64,000 bases of DNA from Climacteris rufus (taxonomy: Eukaryota; Chordata; Aves; Passeriformes; Climacteridae). The DNA lies in the NCBI GenBank assembly GCA_013398175.1, contig VZRZ01003083.1, positions 403,706-467,705 on the forward strand, given 5' to 3'. The notes beneath the pieces were generated by a model. That model did no database searches and had not been told where the DNA came from. It was given only the letters and a program-made list of their open reading frames with translations. The position numbers and the translations under genes were made by a program. Shown one piece after another: positions 13,815 to 24,100 of this stretch; positions within the stretch are counted from its first letter, which is position 1, and each line of letters starts with the position of its first letter.

Positions 13815-14895
13815 TTGATTGTCTAGCTCACTGTACTGATTTTATCTCATACCAGACAGCCTTATTCTCCTGACTGCACCAAGCGTCTCCTCTGCTGACT
13901 GGAAAGATCAGGAGAGTCTCTTTGCTTCATATTTCAGGAATCCTGTGTGTTCCTGTTCTGCAGCAGTAAGATGGGGTGCTGGTGGTGGGTCTTTCCAACA
14001 CAGCACAGCAGGTCTCCATGGCCCCACACAGCCCTTGGGCTTGTGGCCGTCCCACACAACACGCTCTACTGAACTACACGAAGTTTACAGCAAAACACCT
14101 GGAGGGTATTGGGCTCCTGGCAGTATTTTTACTTGATTTTATCAGAGCTTCTGATATGCAATGGCAGCACATGAAGCAGAGCATTAGCTTTGAGACTGCA
14201 ACTCCAGTGCTCAAACACTAAGGCCAGCGTTTGGCTCAGAACAAAGTGCTGTGTCTGGAGCCTGGGCCTGCCTACGCCCGTGTGCCTCAGGTGTGGCACT
14301 GTGCTCCGCGCTTCCCCGCGCCTGGGAAGGCCCCTCCAGCTGCAAATAGGACAACAGTGCTACTGAGCTAGACTTGGAGAAGTGCTTCTAGCCATATTGC
14401 TCTAAACACAAGCAAGCTAAGTAAGGGAAAAAAGCTTCCAAAAACATCAGAGAACTACCTTATCTGTCTGCTTTCTTCATATTTGACAAAAACCCAGGAG
14501 TGAAAAATCCATCCTACCAACCTAGCTGAAAATATTACCACCCTTTTAGCCATGGTAATAGCTTATTCAAAAACTCATCTGATTTAACTAGGTTCCTATT
14601 GCTTCTTTCCTCAGAAGGAGCTGGTGCAACATTACCCCTCCAAGTAATGACACTAGGTCGTGGTCACTACTGTCACATCTGTGGCTGCTAGGTTAGAAAA
14701 ACTTGCAATCTTGCCATTGAATTCCTGCTGTGGAAAATGTTAATTTTTATTGCTTTCTAAAACAATAGTTCCTTTGAAGATTACAGCCTCTTTCACAATA
14801 GAAAACACAGACAATGGGATTTGCTATTTAATTTTTTTTAATTGAGTACTGTAAAAATAACTCAAAAGATAAATAAATGTTACGGTGATGATCTA
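13815..14895 (+). other. RBKS: Probable RBKS 3' untranslated region
   Basis: This follows the RBKS stop codon. The only canonical AATAAA on the plus strand before the MRPL33 coding exon is at 14872-14877, so the transcript probably ends near 14890-14900, giving a 3' UTR of about 1.1 kb. The end is inferred and not observed. No other gene was recognised here. Confidence 0.5.
14872..14877 (+). promoter_or_regulatory. RBKS: Poly(A) signal, probably RBKS
   Basis: AATAAA on the plus strand, followed by a G/T-rich stretch (TGTTACGGTGATGATC) suited to a downstream element. It is the only canonical signal between the RBKS stop and the MRPL33 stop on this strand. A non-canonical earlier signal cannot be excluded. 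Confidence 0.55.
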
Positions 14896-14914
14896 TGTCC
14901 AGACATTAAGAATT

Positions 14915-15082
14915 TTCTCTCTCTACATTGTTTTATTCACAATGGCCTTCAAATCACAGGAGATGGTGATCCCAGTTCACTTCCTCTCTTTTCAGCCCCT
15001 GTTGCTGGATTTCTGAATCAGTATTCACCCCATCCTCCCCCCAGACCATCCTCTTCTCATATAAATCAAGTCCAGTCATTGT
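14915..15082 (-). other. MRPL33: Probable MRPL33 3' untranslated region
   Basis: The minus-strand sequence between the MRPL33 stop codon and the first AATAAA beyond it (14932-14937) gives a short 3' UTR of about 150-170 nt, which suits a small ribosomal protein message. The cleavage point near 14915 is estimated from the usual spacing. Confidence 0.5.
14932..14937 (-). promoter_or_regulatory. MRPL33: Poly(A) signal, probably MRPL33
   Basis: TTTATT on the plus strand reads AATAAA on the minus strand, about 146 nt past the MRPL33 stop. A second minus-strand AATAAA at 14746-14751 could serve as a distal alternative and would make the transcript overlap the RBKS 3' end. Confidence 0.55.
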
Positions 15083-15132
15083 TCACACAGAGCGGATTTT
15101 TCTCTTCTCTGTGAAGAGGACACGTTGTTTTG
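15083..15132 (-). CDS. MRPL33: Mitochondrial ribosomal protein L33 (bL33m), last coding exon
   Basis: After a strong polypyrimidine tract and CTGTAG acceptor (minus strand, AG at 15133-15134), the exon supplies two bases that complete an Ala codon. It then reads KQRVLFTEKRKIRSV and stops with TGA at 15083-15085. This is the conserved basic tail of bL33m, a small protein of the mitochondrial large ribosomal subunit in the matrix. The phase matches the G left over at the end of the preceding exon, so the join reads YDPIAKQRVLF, as in other vertebrates. It is 50 nt with no damage. Confidence 0.95.
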
Positions 15133-17241
15133 CTACAGGGGAAAAAAATGAAAAAAAAAAGAATCCGTTAAGAAGCCTGAAGTGTTAAAATTCAATTCAA
15201 CCAGCCCACGTCCCTTTTCTCCTGGCTGCCTTCACTGCTTAAATGAGTGTGGAGCAACTGACTGGCACAGTGCTGTTGTTAACCAACTCTTGAAGGAGTT
15301 TAGTGGTGCTTTCACTTTACCACATGTAATTTTTAGTTCCTAAGATGTCCACTTTACCTCTGCGAGAAGTATCAGGATGCAAGTGACTGAAAACATTCAA
15401 CAGCTGCTCTGTGTGACTATTCTGAGTCACAGCTCCTCAATGCAGGGACAAAAATAGGTTCTTACTGCTTTCTACTACTCTTCAACTCCAGAGCCCAAAC
15501 AACTACAAATGATGAGCTGGCTCTAGTCGGTCTCATAGACTAAGAAGTTAACCAAGTGTCCTGTGGATCTCTCAACGAGGTGCAAACTGGCCTTGTCCCT
15601 AATGCCTGATGCAGGTGTTTGCAGTCACTACAGGTTAAGCATAGTCAATACATTAATAAAAACCAAAAATTACAAAATAAATCAAAGCAAAGCTTTACAA
15701 TGCCATTTGAAAATCACTGCTGTTTGGCTGAACTATGAATTCCTCTGAAAGCTAGGCAAAAGCAATCCACACAATAAGAAAATCTCTTCTTCCACATAAA
15801 ATCTCTTCTTCCACATAAAAGTTTCATTTTAAGAAATACTGCAGCTTAGTAAGAGATTCTGTTGCTGCAGTTAGGAGGTAGTGAAAGTTGGGCAATCCTG
15901 CCACTACTTCACTAAAAAGCTTCATTCCGTGGATGTCCCAGGTTTCTGAGAAGTACAAAACATAAGGTGAAAACACATGCCAAGTGAAAATGCTTCCTAA
16001 CATATTCCTGATGTGAGTTGTTATCTAGACTCAAATTTACTTCCCTTCACACAGGCAATACTTTCTCACATCAATTTCTCACTTGTGTTGTACTACAGGC
16101 TACAAAGATCAGAGCTTTCTTCAGCAACCTACTACATGTTCTGTCTGAGTTCTTCCCTCTCTTCACTTTCCTACAAGTTGCAAAGCTTCTGGAGGATCAC
16201 TTTGCACAATGTTTCAATGCAATAATTTATTTTTCTTATTCAAGAAAATAATCCCAGAGTTCTCCAATTCCCCTTCTGTATGGAATTCAAAAAGAAAGCT
16301 ACAACCTCTGATGAGAGCATATTGCAGAGGTGGTTTCTCTCACCTCTCAAAGCTCCTGTACTGTTAGTTCTGAGAATGAAAAGGTAGTCATCTAACAAGA
16401 AGATAAAATTATAAGAAAAAATAAGCTTGAGTCACATAACTACTGGCTGTGCATTATCTACTTAGAGCTGTTTAATAAATTTCTTATATTCTGTAACTTT
16501 AAATAAGCCTTTTTTGCATTACCTCCAGCATGCTATTTCTAAAATAGTTTGGTTTGAATTCTAAGTTTACCCAAATTAAGCTTTTTTACATTAAATTCAG
16601 CTTTTTAATGTTAACTACAGAAACTTAAACTCTGTTCCAGAAAGCTGGGTGAGCAAAAGGCCATTTGGCAAGTGCTATAACCCACCCAACAAATCAGATT
16701 CTTAAACAGAAAATTTGAAGGATGGGGGAACATAAAAGAATCCACTAAGTGTCATCCACAGAATGATATCATTTGTGGAAGAGGAAGAACTTGTGCCTAT
16801 TTCTTTAAAAGAAAAAGTCCATTTTGTAAGTGATGGTTAAAATCTCTGGTCTAGAGCACCCATGGCAGCTTAACAGAACACTTCTGTTGATGCCTGCTTG
16901 TTGGAGGTAGCACAGTCTAGCAAACCACACAAAGAAACAGAATGAAAGAACTCCTGTGTCACTTGACTTCGCCAGTGACATGTGGCATGGCTGTCATCAA
17001 AGTCTCTGATGTGTCAGGCAAGTCATTACTTTGTTTCACTGCCACAATCTGTAAAATGAGGGTAACATTTACTTCCCACTGGAATGTCATGAAGAACAGC
17101 AACCTTACAGTCATTTGAGTATGAAACATGTTATGACATATTCTGCTTAGAAGGGAAAAATCCTGTTGCATTCAAATCTTTTCCCCCACAGAGTCAGAGA
17201 AGCTCATACAAAGCACGCTGACTTCTTCTCCAAGCTCTTAC
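15133..17241 (-). other. MRPL33: MRPL33 intron
   Basis: Bounded by donor GTAAGAG (just below 17242) and acceptor CTGTAG (just above 15132) on the minus strand. It contains a perfect 19-bp tandem duplication at 15781-15818 (core AATCTCTTCTTCCACATAA). No other gene or transposon was recognised. Confidence 0.85.
15781..15818. repeat. Perfect two-copy 19-bp tandem duplication
   Basis: AATCTCTTCTTCCACATAA occurs twice in a row. It is exact, so it is probably a recent slippage or duplication event inside an MRPL33 intron, and could be length-polymorphic. Confidence 0.9.
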
Positions 17242-17348
17242 CGATGGGATCATATCTCAGTAAGACCAGTTTTTCCTGCAGTCGAAGTCTCCTGATGTTG
17301 AAACAGTAGCCCGTCTCCGCAGCACTTTTCATCCTCACCAGAATGTAT
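17242..17348 (-). CDS. MRPL33: Mitochondrial ribosomal protein L33 (bL33m), central exon
   Basis: This minus-strand exon of 107 nt reads one base, 35 full codons, then one base. It starts YILVRMKSAAETGYCFN and continues IRRLRLQEKLVLLRYDPI, the diagnostic core of bL33m (compare ILVRM...GFCFN...LREKL...YDP in mammals, from memory). Upstream on the minus strand is ACTCTAG with a rather weak pyrimidine tract, and downstream is the donor GTAAGAG. The leading A completes the Lys codon begun in the 19-nt exon at 19203. It is intact. The product binds rRNA in the mitochondrial large subunit. RBKS is its convergent neighbour. Confidence 0.97.
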
Positions 17349-19202
17349 CTAGAGTCACAAGGGATGTCTCTGTGTCAGTGCACAAGCACTCAGCGAGGGC
17401 CCACCACATCTGCCACACACTGGGCAAATGGACAAGCTTTCAGCACACACAGCTTGGCACAATCACATAAGACACTTCATTTCAACTCCAGGGATGTTCC
17501 AGATGGGAGTATCAATACCACATACTAAACTTTTAACACAGACAAACAGACCCCTAGAAACCATAAGTCTAAGTAAACAATTCCTCAACAGGATACAAGC
17601 CTAGAGAGAAACAGCTCCTCCAAAAAACAGCAAGGTGGGAGGAATAAAAACAGAAAAGAAAAAGAGGACAAAAATCAGCATACAATTAAGTCATTATGGC
17701 TTAAAAGCTAATGGCAAGAGAGGAAGGATGATGGTAGTTAAAGATCTTCAGGCTGTAGATAACACTGTATCACAGACTATCACTTCCTCATGCAGAGAGG
17801 AAGTCAACCAGATAGGCTGGAACAAGAAGCATGCAAAAGGAGAAGCAGAACCCCTTGGCACCATCCATCCTGCTAGAGATACAGAGCTTGATGTTAACCC
17901 ACCCACGGGAACCCCCTTCCCCACTGGAGGGCTCTCAGTTTGTGGGACGGGCTGGCACCTACTGCGGTGTCCCAGGAGCAGGGCAAGTCAGGAGATGGAG
18001 GAAGCCACTCCATGCCCCCAGTCTGGAAGCATGCCAAAATCCAAGAGACCTCCCAGACACAGGGCATCTTCTGAACTTTCAAAAGAAAGGTAAAACCCTT
18101 TAACCAATCTGTAAATTACATCTTTCTCTTCCATTTCAATAAAGAGATGAATACATCACTGCATGTGGGTATTCAGTTCACTTTCCACTTCCTGTATTTT
18201 CCTCTTTCTAATACAAAACGTCTGTCAAAATTAACCTGTTCCTCTTCACTTGTGCAGCAGTGACCAGTGTACTTCCATAAGCTCTTCCTTTTCAGCTTTG
18301 CAATCTAATTTATTATTGAGTTCAATAGATCCCAGGCCTGTGTGGTACCAAATATAATCACTCACACAGAATGCAACTTTTGGGAATGGGAAGACAGGAA
18401 CGTATTTGCATAAATATGTATATCACTTTAGCCCCTTGGATGTGTCTAGCTAATTTTCTTACAAATAGCATTTTGGATCCAAGTCAGTTTCTCCACAGGA
18501 TCTTGTTTCCTTGTGCCCACACTGTATGAGTACTGGTGTGCTCAAAGTACATATTCCTTCCTTTCCAACCCTTAATACACCATCAGCTTTCTTTACAGGT
18601 CAGAGGACTGTGACTAATTTTTTTCCAGAGCCCACCAACATCTCTTCTGAGCTGGACAACAGAGCAAACTAAGACGCCCAGAGCACTGACTGCACCCTGT
18701 CCACTCCTCACATATAAACACAGGAACATGCTACGCCTGGACATGTTCTGCACTCTGGCTTTGGGAAAGCTTCACAGCACCTGCCCAAAGTCCATGCCAC
18801 AGACAACAAACACACGTGCTACACCTCAGTTTACTCTCCTCAGCTAAAAAGGTATAACAGGTAAAGAAGAGAAAGAATATGTGAATAATGTACAGCCTCT
18901 CTTTAACCACAGAGGTGTGCTTCCCCCTGTGCAGGGCACTTTGGACTTTGCATCTGAGCTCAATGCGACAGCCCATAGGCCAAAACCTGCTTTTGCTGCA
19001 ATTTCAGAACCCATGGGGGAGTTTCACACCATTCTGTACGTACCTGTGAGAAGACACACATGCAGAAGGACAGAGAGGAGGCAGCTAGACTCAAGGACTG
19101 CCAATTCTCTCAGGTGTATTAAAAAAATCTAGAGAAGCTTAACATTTTGTAAAGATACAATATACTAGTAATCAAAAAAACGGTGAGGAAAACATCACTT
19201 AC
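17349..19202 (-). other. MRPL33: MRPL33 intron
   Basis: Bounded by the donor GTAAGTG next to the 19-nt exon and the acceptor beside the central exon. A plus-strand open frame at 17635-18093 has no recognisable domain and is treated as chance. No transposon was recognised. Confidence 0.85.
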
Positions 19203-19221
19203 TTAGATTTGCTCTTGGCCA
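19203..19221 (-). CDS. MRPL33: Mitochondrial ribosomal protein L33, 19-nt micro-exon
   Basis: Minus-strand TGGCCAAGAGCAAATCTAA lies between CCCCAG and GTAAGTG. It completes a codon of form NTG, encodes AKSKS and starts a Lys codon finished by the next exon, giving AKSKSKYILVRM across the junction. The AKSKSK block is the conserved N-terminal motif of vertebrate bL33m. The acceptor is unusual: a run of nine A followed by CCCC separates the AG from the real pyrimidine tract about 15 nt further back. Skipping this exon would shift the frame. With exons 3 and 4 it gives 57 residues. The family norm of about 65 leaves about 8 residues for the unseen first exon. Confidence 0.9.
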
Positions 19222-19944
19222 CTGGGGTTTTTTTTTGCAGCATGAAGAGAAAAACAGAAGAAACAGTTATCATTTTATCTTGTTTCCTTTATATGCAACA
19301 TATAAAGACTAAGTGTTTTCCACTGCCTGACTTTGCAAAAGTCCCAGAAAGATAGTGTGAGGAGATTTACCGTCACGATAAAGCACCACTCCTTCCATGT
19401 GCTGTCAGTCCCCTGCTCTTTTTGCCATCCTACCACCTTTATAATTGTCTGCAAATGCAATGCCCAGCATGAGAGGATGCACTTGCTGCAGCCTCCAGAT
19501 GTTCTCAGTAAGTTTTCAGCTTCAGTGCTGAGTATGAATTCTCTGGGTGAATGCAAAGTTAAGACCGGTGTGAAGAACACTGCTGGTGAAAACTGCAGTT
19601 CCAGTCTCCCTGACTTGTTTCCACGCACTCTTGCTGCGGTTCCTGCCGTGGTGCCTACAAGAAGGTTTGCATGGCCACACGTGAACCAGAGCAAGGGGCT
19701 GTTCTCAGGTGAGCCCGACCTTCTGTCAAGGCTGGCTTTGGGCTCCCTGCATAACCCACAGCATAGCATGAAACAGGCTGAATTATTTTTCTGCCAGCTC
19801 ACTGAATTTAAAGTAACCACAGATCTACAGCACAAACGCAAGAAAGCTCATCTATATTGTGTCTGTGCAAGTCTTGTTTAGGTCACCCTGAGCTTCCTCC
19901 AGGGCACGCCGGGAGGCCCCGCGGCCGAAGGAGGGGAAAGAAGG
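19222..19944 (-). other. MRPL33: MRPL33 first intron (part), rising to GC-rich sequence before the gap
   Basis: No exon was recognised. Overlapping open frames on both strands (19275-19881) match nothing I know and are considered chance. From about 19890 the sequence turns GC- and CpG-rich (GCCGGGAGGCCCCGCGGCCG), suggesting the edge of a CpG island promoter that continues into the gap. Confidence 0.6.
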
Positions 19945-20045
19945 NNNNNNNNNNNNNNNNNNNNNNNNNNNNNNNNNNNNNNNNNNNNNNNNNNNNNNNN
20001 NNNNNNNNNNNNNNNNNNNNNNNNNNNNNNNNNNNNNNNNNNNNN
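19945..20045. other. Assembly gap (101 N)
   Basis: A run of 101 N flanked by GC-rich sequence on both sides. The missing sequence is likely a hard-to-assemble GC-rich promoter. It is the most economical location for MRPL33 exon 1, which should hold the start codon and about 22 coding nucleotides. Confidence 0.95.
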
Positions 20046-20072
20046 GGGGCCAGCGCCGCTCGGCCCGGGAGG

Positions 20073-20650
20073 GAATCCTGGGGTGCGTCCAGGGCAGCCT
20101 GTGGCCAGCAGGTCCAGGGAGGTCGTTGTGCCCCTGTGCTCAGCCCTGGAGAGGCACGTGTGGAGTCCTCTGTCCTGTTCTGGACTGCTCAGGACATGAG
20201 AGACATGGAGCTGCTGGAGAGGGTCCAGTGGAGGGCAACAAAGATGATGAAGGGACTGGAGCAGCTCTGTTATAAGGAAAGGCTGAGGGAGCTGCGCCTG
20301 TTTAATCTAGGGAAGAGTAGACTGAGAGGGAACCTCATTAGTACATATAGGTATTTCAAAGGCAGGTGCCAGGAGGAGGGTGCACAGTGACAGGACGAGA
20401 CACACTGGCTGTAAACGAAACCACAAGAAGTTCCACCTTAACATGAGGAAGAATTTCTTTACGTTGAGGGTGGCAGAGCACTGGAACAGGCTGCCTAGGG
20501 ACATCATGGAGTCTGTCTCTGGAGACATTTAAAGCCCACCGGGACATGTTCCTGTGTGAGCTGCTCTAGGTGACCCTGCCTTGGCAGGGGTTTGGACTAA
20601 AGGATCTCCAGAGGTCCCTGCCAACCCTAACACTTCTGTGATTCTGTGAT
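20073..20650 (+). mobile_element. CR1 LINE, 3' end fragment
   Basis: The sequence carries hallmarks of the avian CR1 retrotransposon 3' end: a coding remnant (RDMELLERVQW, then KERLRELRLFNLGKSRLRG), the non-coding block around GGCAGAGCACTGGAACAGGCTG, and the terminal octamer repeats TTCTGTG ATTCTGTG at 20632-20648. It is 5'-truncated like most CR1 copies and its reading frame is broken. It may begin in or near the gap. Confidence 0.93.
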
Positions 20651-20808
20651 CTCCCCACGCAGGCCTATCCAGGCACGTGCCGGCAGCCTGTCCATGTGTC
20701 TGGCACTGGCTCAGGAAAGCAGGGCCAGTGCAGAGGGGGACATACCTGGCCCTGATTACAGCCTGCACCCTCCAGCCAGCAGGACGTCTGGGTCCTGCCC
20801 CACTGCAT
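20651..20808. other. Spacer between CR1 fragments
   Basis: Moderately GC-rich, non-repetitive by eye. Nothing was recognised. Confidence 0.5.
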
Positions 20809-21009
20809 GGAATCAGAGTGGTTTGAGTTGGAAGTGACCTTAAAGATCATCTCATCCCAACTCCCTGCCTCGGGCACGGACACCTCCCACTAGACTGGGT
20901 TGCTCAGACTCCTGACCAACCTGCACGTGGCCGGGTCACGTTGAGCTCTCATCAACCAACACCCCAAGTCCTTCCCCTCAGGGCTGCTCTCAGTCTATTC
21001 TCTCATCCT
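20809..21009 (-). mobile_element. CR1 LINE fragment, antisense
   Basis: Begins GGAATCAGAGTGGTTTGAG then TTGGAAGTGACCTTAAAGATCAT, the reverse complement of a CR1 3' end. It continues through CACCTCCCACTAGACTGGGTTG and the CR1-like CCCAAGTCCTTCCCCTCAGG. It is diverged and truncated. Confidence 0.85.
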
Positions 21010-21183
21010 TCAGCACATTTAAGGTGTTGGAATAGGTTGCCCAGGGATGTTATGGAGTCACCATCCCTGGAGGTGGTTAAGAGGTGTCTGGATCTGTCTC
21101 TGGGTGATGATTTAATGGTTTAGGGGTTACAGTGGTAGTGCTGGGTTGATGGAGTGGATGGTCTTAAAGGTCTATGATCTGCT
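21010..21183 (+). mobile_element. CR1 LINE 3' fragment
   Basis: Contains GGAATAGGTTGCCCAGGGATG and GAGTCACCATCCCTGGAGGT, then GATGGTCTTAAAGGTCTATG, a degraded CR1 3' untranslated region in the sense direction. Its orientation is opposite to the fragment it abuts, so this is a nested or rearranged cluster. Confidence 0.85.
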
Positions 21184-24100
21184 AACCTCTGCCTGCGTTT
21201 CTTCCCTTTTTTATAAAAGAGAGGGTACTGCTATGGTGTCAAAGTCCCAAAGCAATTAGGCAACTGAACGTATCGGTATTCATGAAATACTGTGCAAAAG
21301 CCATGGGCAGGGAGGATCAAGGCAGGCACCAAGGCAACTCCTCATGTTCCTCTGACCCACTGGATAACAAACTGCGAGTTGTTCTCCTCTAAAAAACGCA
21401 CAGAAGGTCTGTGGCTTACTCCGCTTTCATCACTTAGGTAAACTGTTATTGATGGAATTCAAGTCCTTGAATATTTAGCAATTACTAAGGCAATAAAAAT
21501 GTCAGCTTGACATATTTAGAAGAAAAACAAGACTTAGAATGTATAATAACGTGCAGTTAATTTTATATTCTATGGCATGAAAACAAATGGCTGACCCTAT
21601 AGAAGACTGGAGCAAAACAACATCTTCAGGAAAGCATTGCTGCTTGTGTCAAGTGTTTACTCGGTATGTTGTTCCTTGATTCAATTCAATTCTTTCCAAA
21701 TACTTCCTCTTAATGATACAACATTTCAGTCTTTACTATATGGCCTTCAGAAGTATAAATCTAGTAGTTACATAATCTGCCCATGGATATCAGAGCGAGA
21801 ACTTGAAAACATTCAGGATGATAAAATGTGAGTGCTGTAAGACTCCTTCTCTTTGATCTGTGTTATTGCCTAAGTCAGAGCACAGACTGAAATGGAATGG
21901 GATTGCCAACCTCCTGACTTCACTGCCAGGAATATAAATCAACATTAAAGATGATTTCTAAATGAAATAGCAAGTTAAACATTTGTAGAAACACATCATC
22001 AAATAGAGGTTACTGCCTCTTTTTAAACCTCTTGCCTGCTGGCAAAAAGAAAACTGTTCCAGTGACATTTTCTCTGCTCTGCTGTGACAAGGGCTGCATA
22101 AATACAGACACTGTGGATTAGAATAGACTTCGACAGTCTTCAGCTTTCTTTTTAGCAGCCTTTTCTGTAGACGGTTTTCAATAGCTATGGGTGAAACCCA
22201 GACAGTCGGAAACTGGTATGTGTGGCAAGGTGTTGACATTATAGCATGCCTCTGATGGCAACAGTCATAGCTGACCTTGAGAAAAAGTTCTCCAGGCTGG
22301 AGGAAAGGAGAGAGAGTTTGAGAATTTCTGACCTGGCTCCGATTCAGATTTGCCGTGTGGGCTAGGATAAGTCATGTTCTTTGAGATCTTTGATGGCATG
22401 TGCAGTGCAAGTGCAGATTTTTCCTTCAACTTTGCCTAGAGAAAGCAAGGAGTGTGATGAACTGTAATGCCAGCCTAGATAATTCTGGTACTTGCTTAAA
22501 GAGAAGTCACTCATGACTCCAGCAGAGAAGTTGCTGATGCCAAAGTGATCAATGTCACTCAGAATCAGACATAGGGTGGGTATTTATCTCGCCAGAAAAA
22601 CAACAATTTGTCATGGTGTATTCTAATTCTTTCCCTTTTTATGCTAGAGTATGCTATTTTCTAGGCTGAGCCCTCTTTCACCTCCAGGAAGTGAGGAGAT
22701 GGCTGCTCCCTGCCAAGAAAGTGCAGTCAGGTTTCTGGCACACACTGAGCAGGCAAAGGGCTGGTGTCTAAGGTTGGCAAGGGTGATGCTTCTTCAAGTG
22801 CACACGGCACCTCCAGTCAGTCATCGCTTGAAAAAGTCACAGAAGTGGAGAGAGGGGCAGCAGATGAAATATTTGCAAGGTAAATATCCTCTTGGCACTA
22901 GATTTTCTACATGAGTTACTGTAATTAAGGCATACAAAATCCAATGCTGGAAACAAGCGAATAACACTAAAGCCTGGGAAAAGCTCCATGTGTCCTTCCT
23001 GATTTCCCACAAAAACCAGGCAAACGGCTAGCTAAGCCAAAATATGTAGACAGATGGGTGGATAGAGTTTTTAAACAGCCAGGCCACTTTCTCCTCCCTT
23101 CTTGCTTTCCCTTTCTCAGCGTGTTACCACTTAGCAGTGTTCTCCTGTCCGCAGTGTTAAACAAGCACTCACGGGCACTATTGTGCAAATCACTCATCCC
23201 AGATAACAGATGGATTTTTACATTCTTTCTGCATATCTGAATCCATTATCCCAACAGAAGAAAGTGGGCATTAGTTTAATGCAGCTCTGAAAGAGGAACT
23301 GTTCAGGTCAGGAGAGCGGGAATTATGGAAAGAGCCATCTGAAGTGCTAAATCACTTTGAGCCAGTGACTAAATCCATTTCAGCTGCTGAGCTGTTTGAA
23401 GTGAGCTGGCAATGGCCTTTAGCCTAGTTCTTAGGTGTGTCCATGGCACAGTATCAATTTATTTGCTGGTAATCTTATTTGAAAAGGTGGAAAAACAATG
23501 GGCTTGAATGGTTCCCTTCTTACCTCCAAAGCTTAGTCCCCATAGATCAGATGTGGGGCACTCTGGTGTGGTTAGGGCACGGCTCTGTTTTTGGGAATTT
23601 ACCTGTACCCTGCTTATTCCTTCCAGAGCACTGGTCTCTGGATCTGCTCTGGAGCTCCCTTCCCCAGCACTGACGTCATTCATATGTAAGGGGGGAAGAA
23701 CAAAGACAGCACTGGCTTGTTTCTTGTGTGATTTTTCAATACCCATTTCCCAATCCCGGCATCCAAAGTAACAACATCCTTTCAAACCGCCCCCTCTTGA
23801 AATGCCACAGTAGTCAAACAGCTGCAAATCAAAACACCTTGTAAACAAGTGACTGAAATCCCGTGGGATGCCCGAGGGCTTGGGCACGTCTCAGAGTGAT
23901 TATAGTTCCTGCTATACAAATTGGAGTCCATGTAGCACAGTTTGTGCCAACTCCGAGCTCTTGCTTTTTATTTTTAGCCCTGTTTGTCGAGGGGTTCTCA
24001 TAATAAAAAGAATGACGTTCGGTATCAGTGACACACAGATAAAATTAGATAGGAGCCGGAAGTGATCCTACAACTAATCCTCCCCGTTTTTTCCACAAGC

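Noticed and set aside
17635..18093. 152-codon plus-strand open frame
   Set aside because: It is antisense inside an MRPL33 intron with no recognised domain, and is treated as chance.
19275..19881. Two long overlapping open frames on opposite strands (about 182 and 188 codons)
   Set aside because: They lie in the first MRPL33 intron, mirror each other on both strands and resemble no known family. This is best explained by a low-stop stretch.
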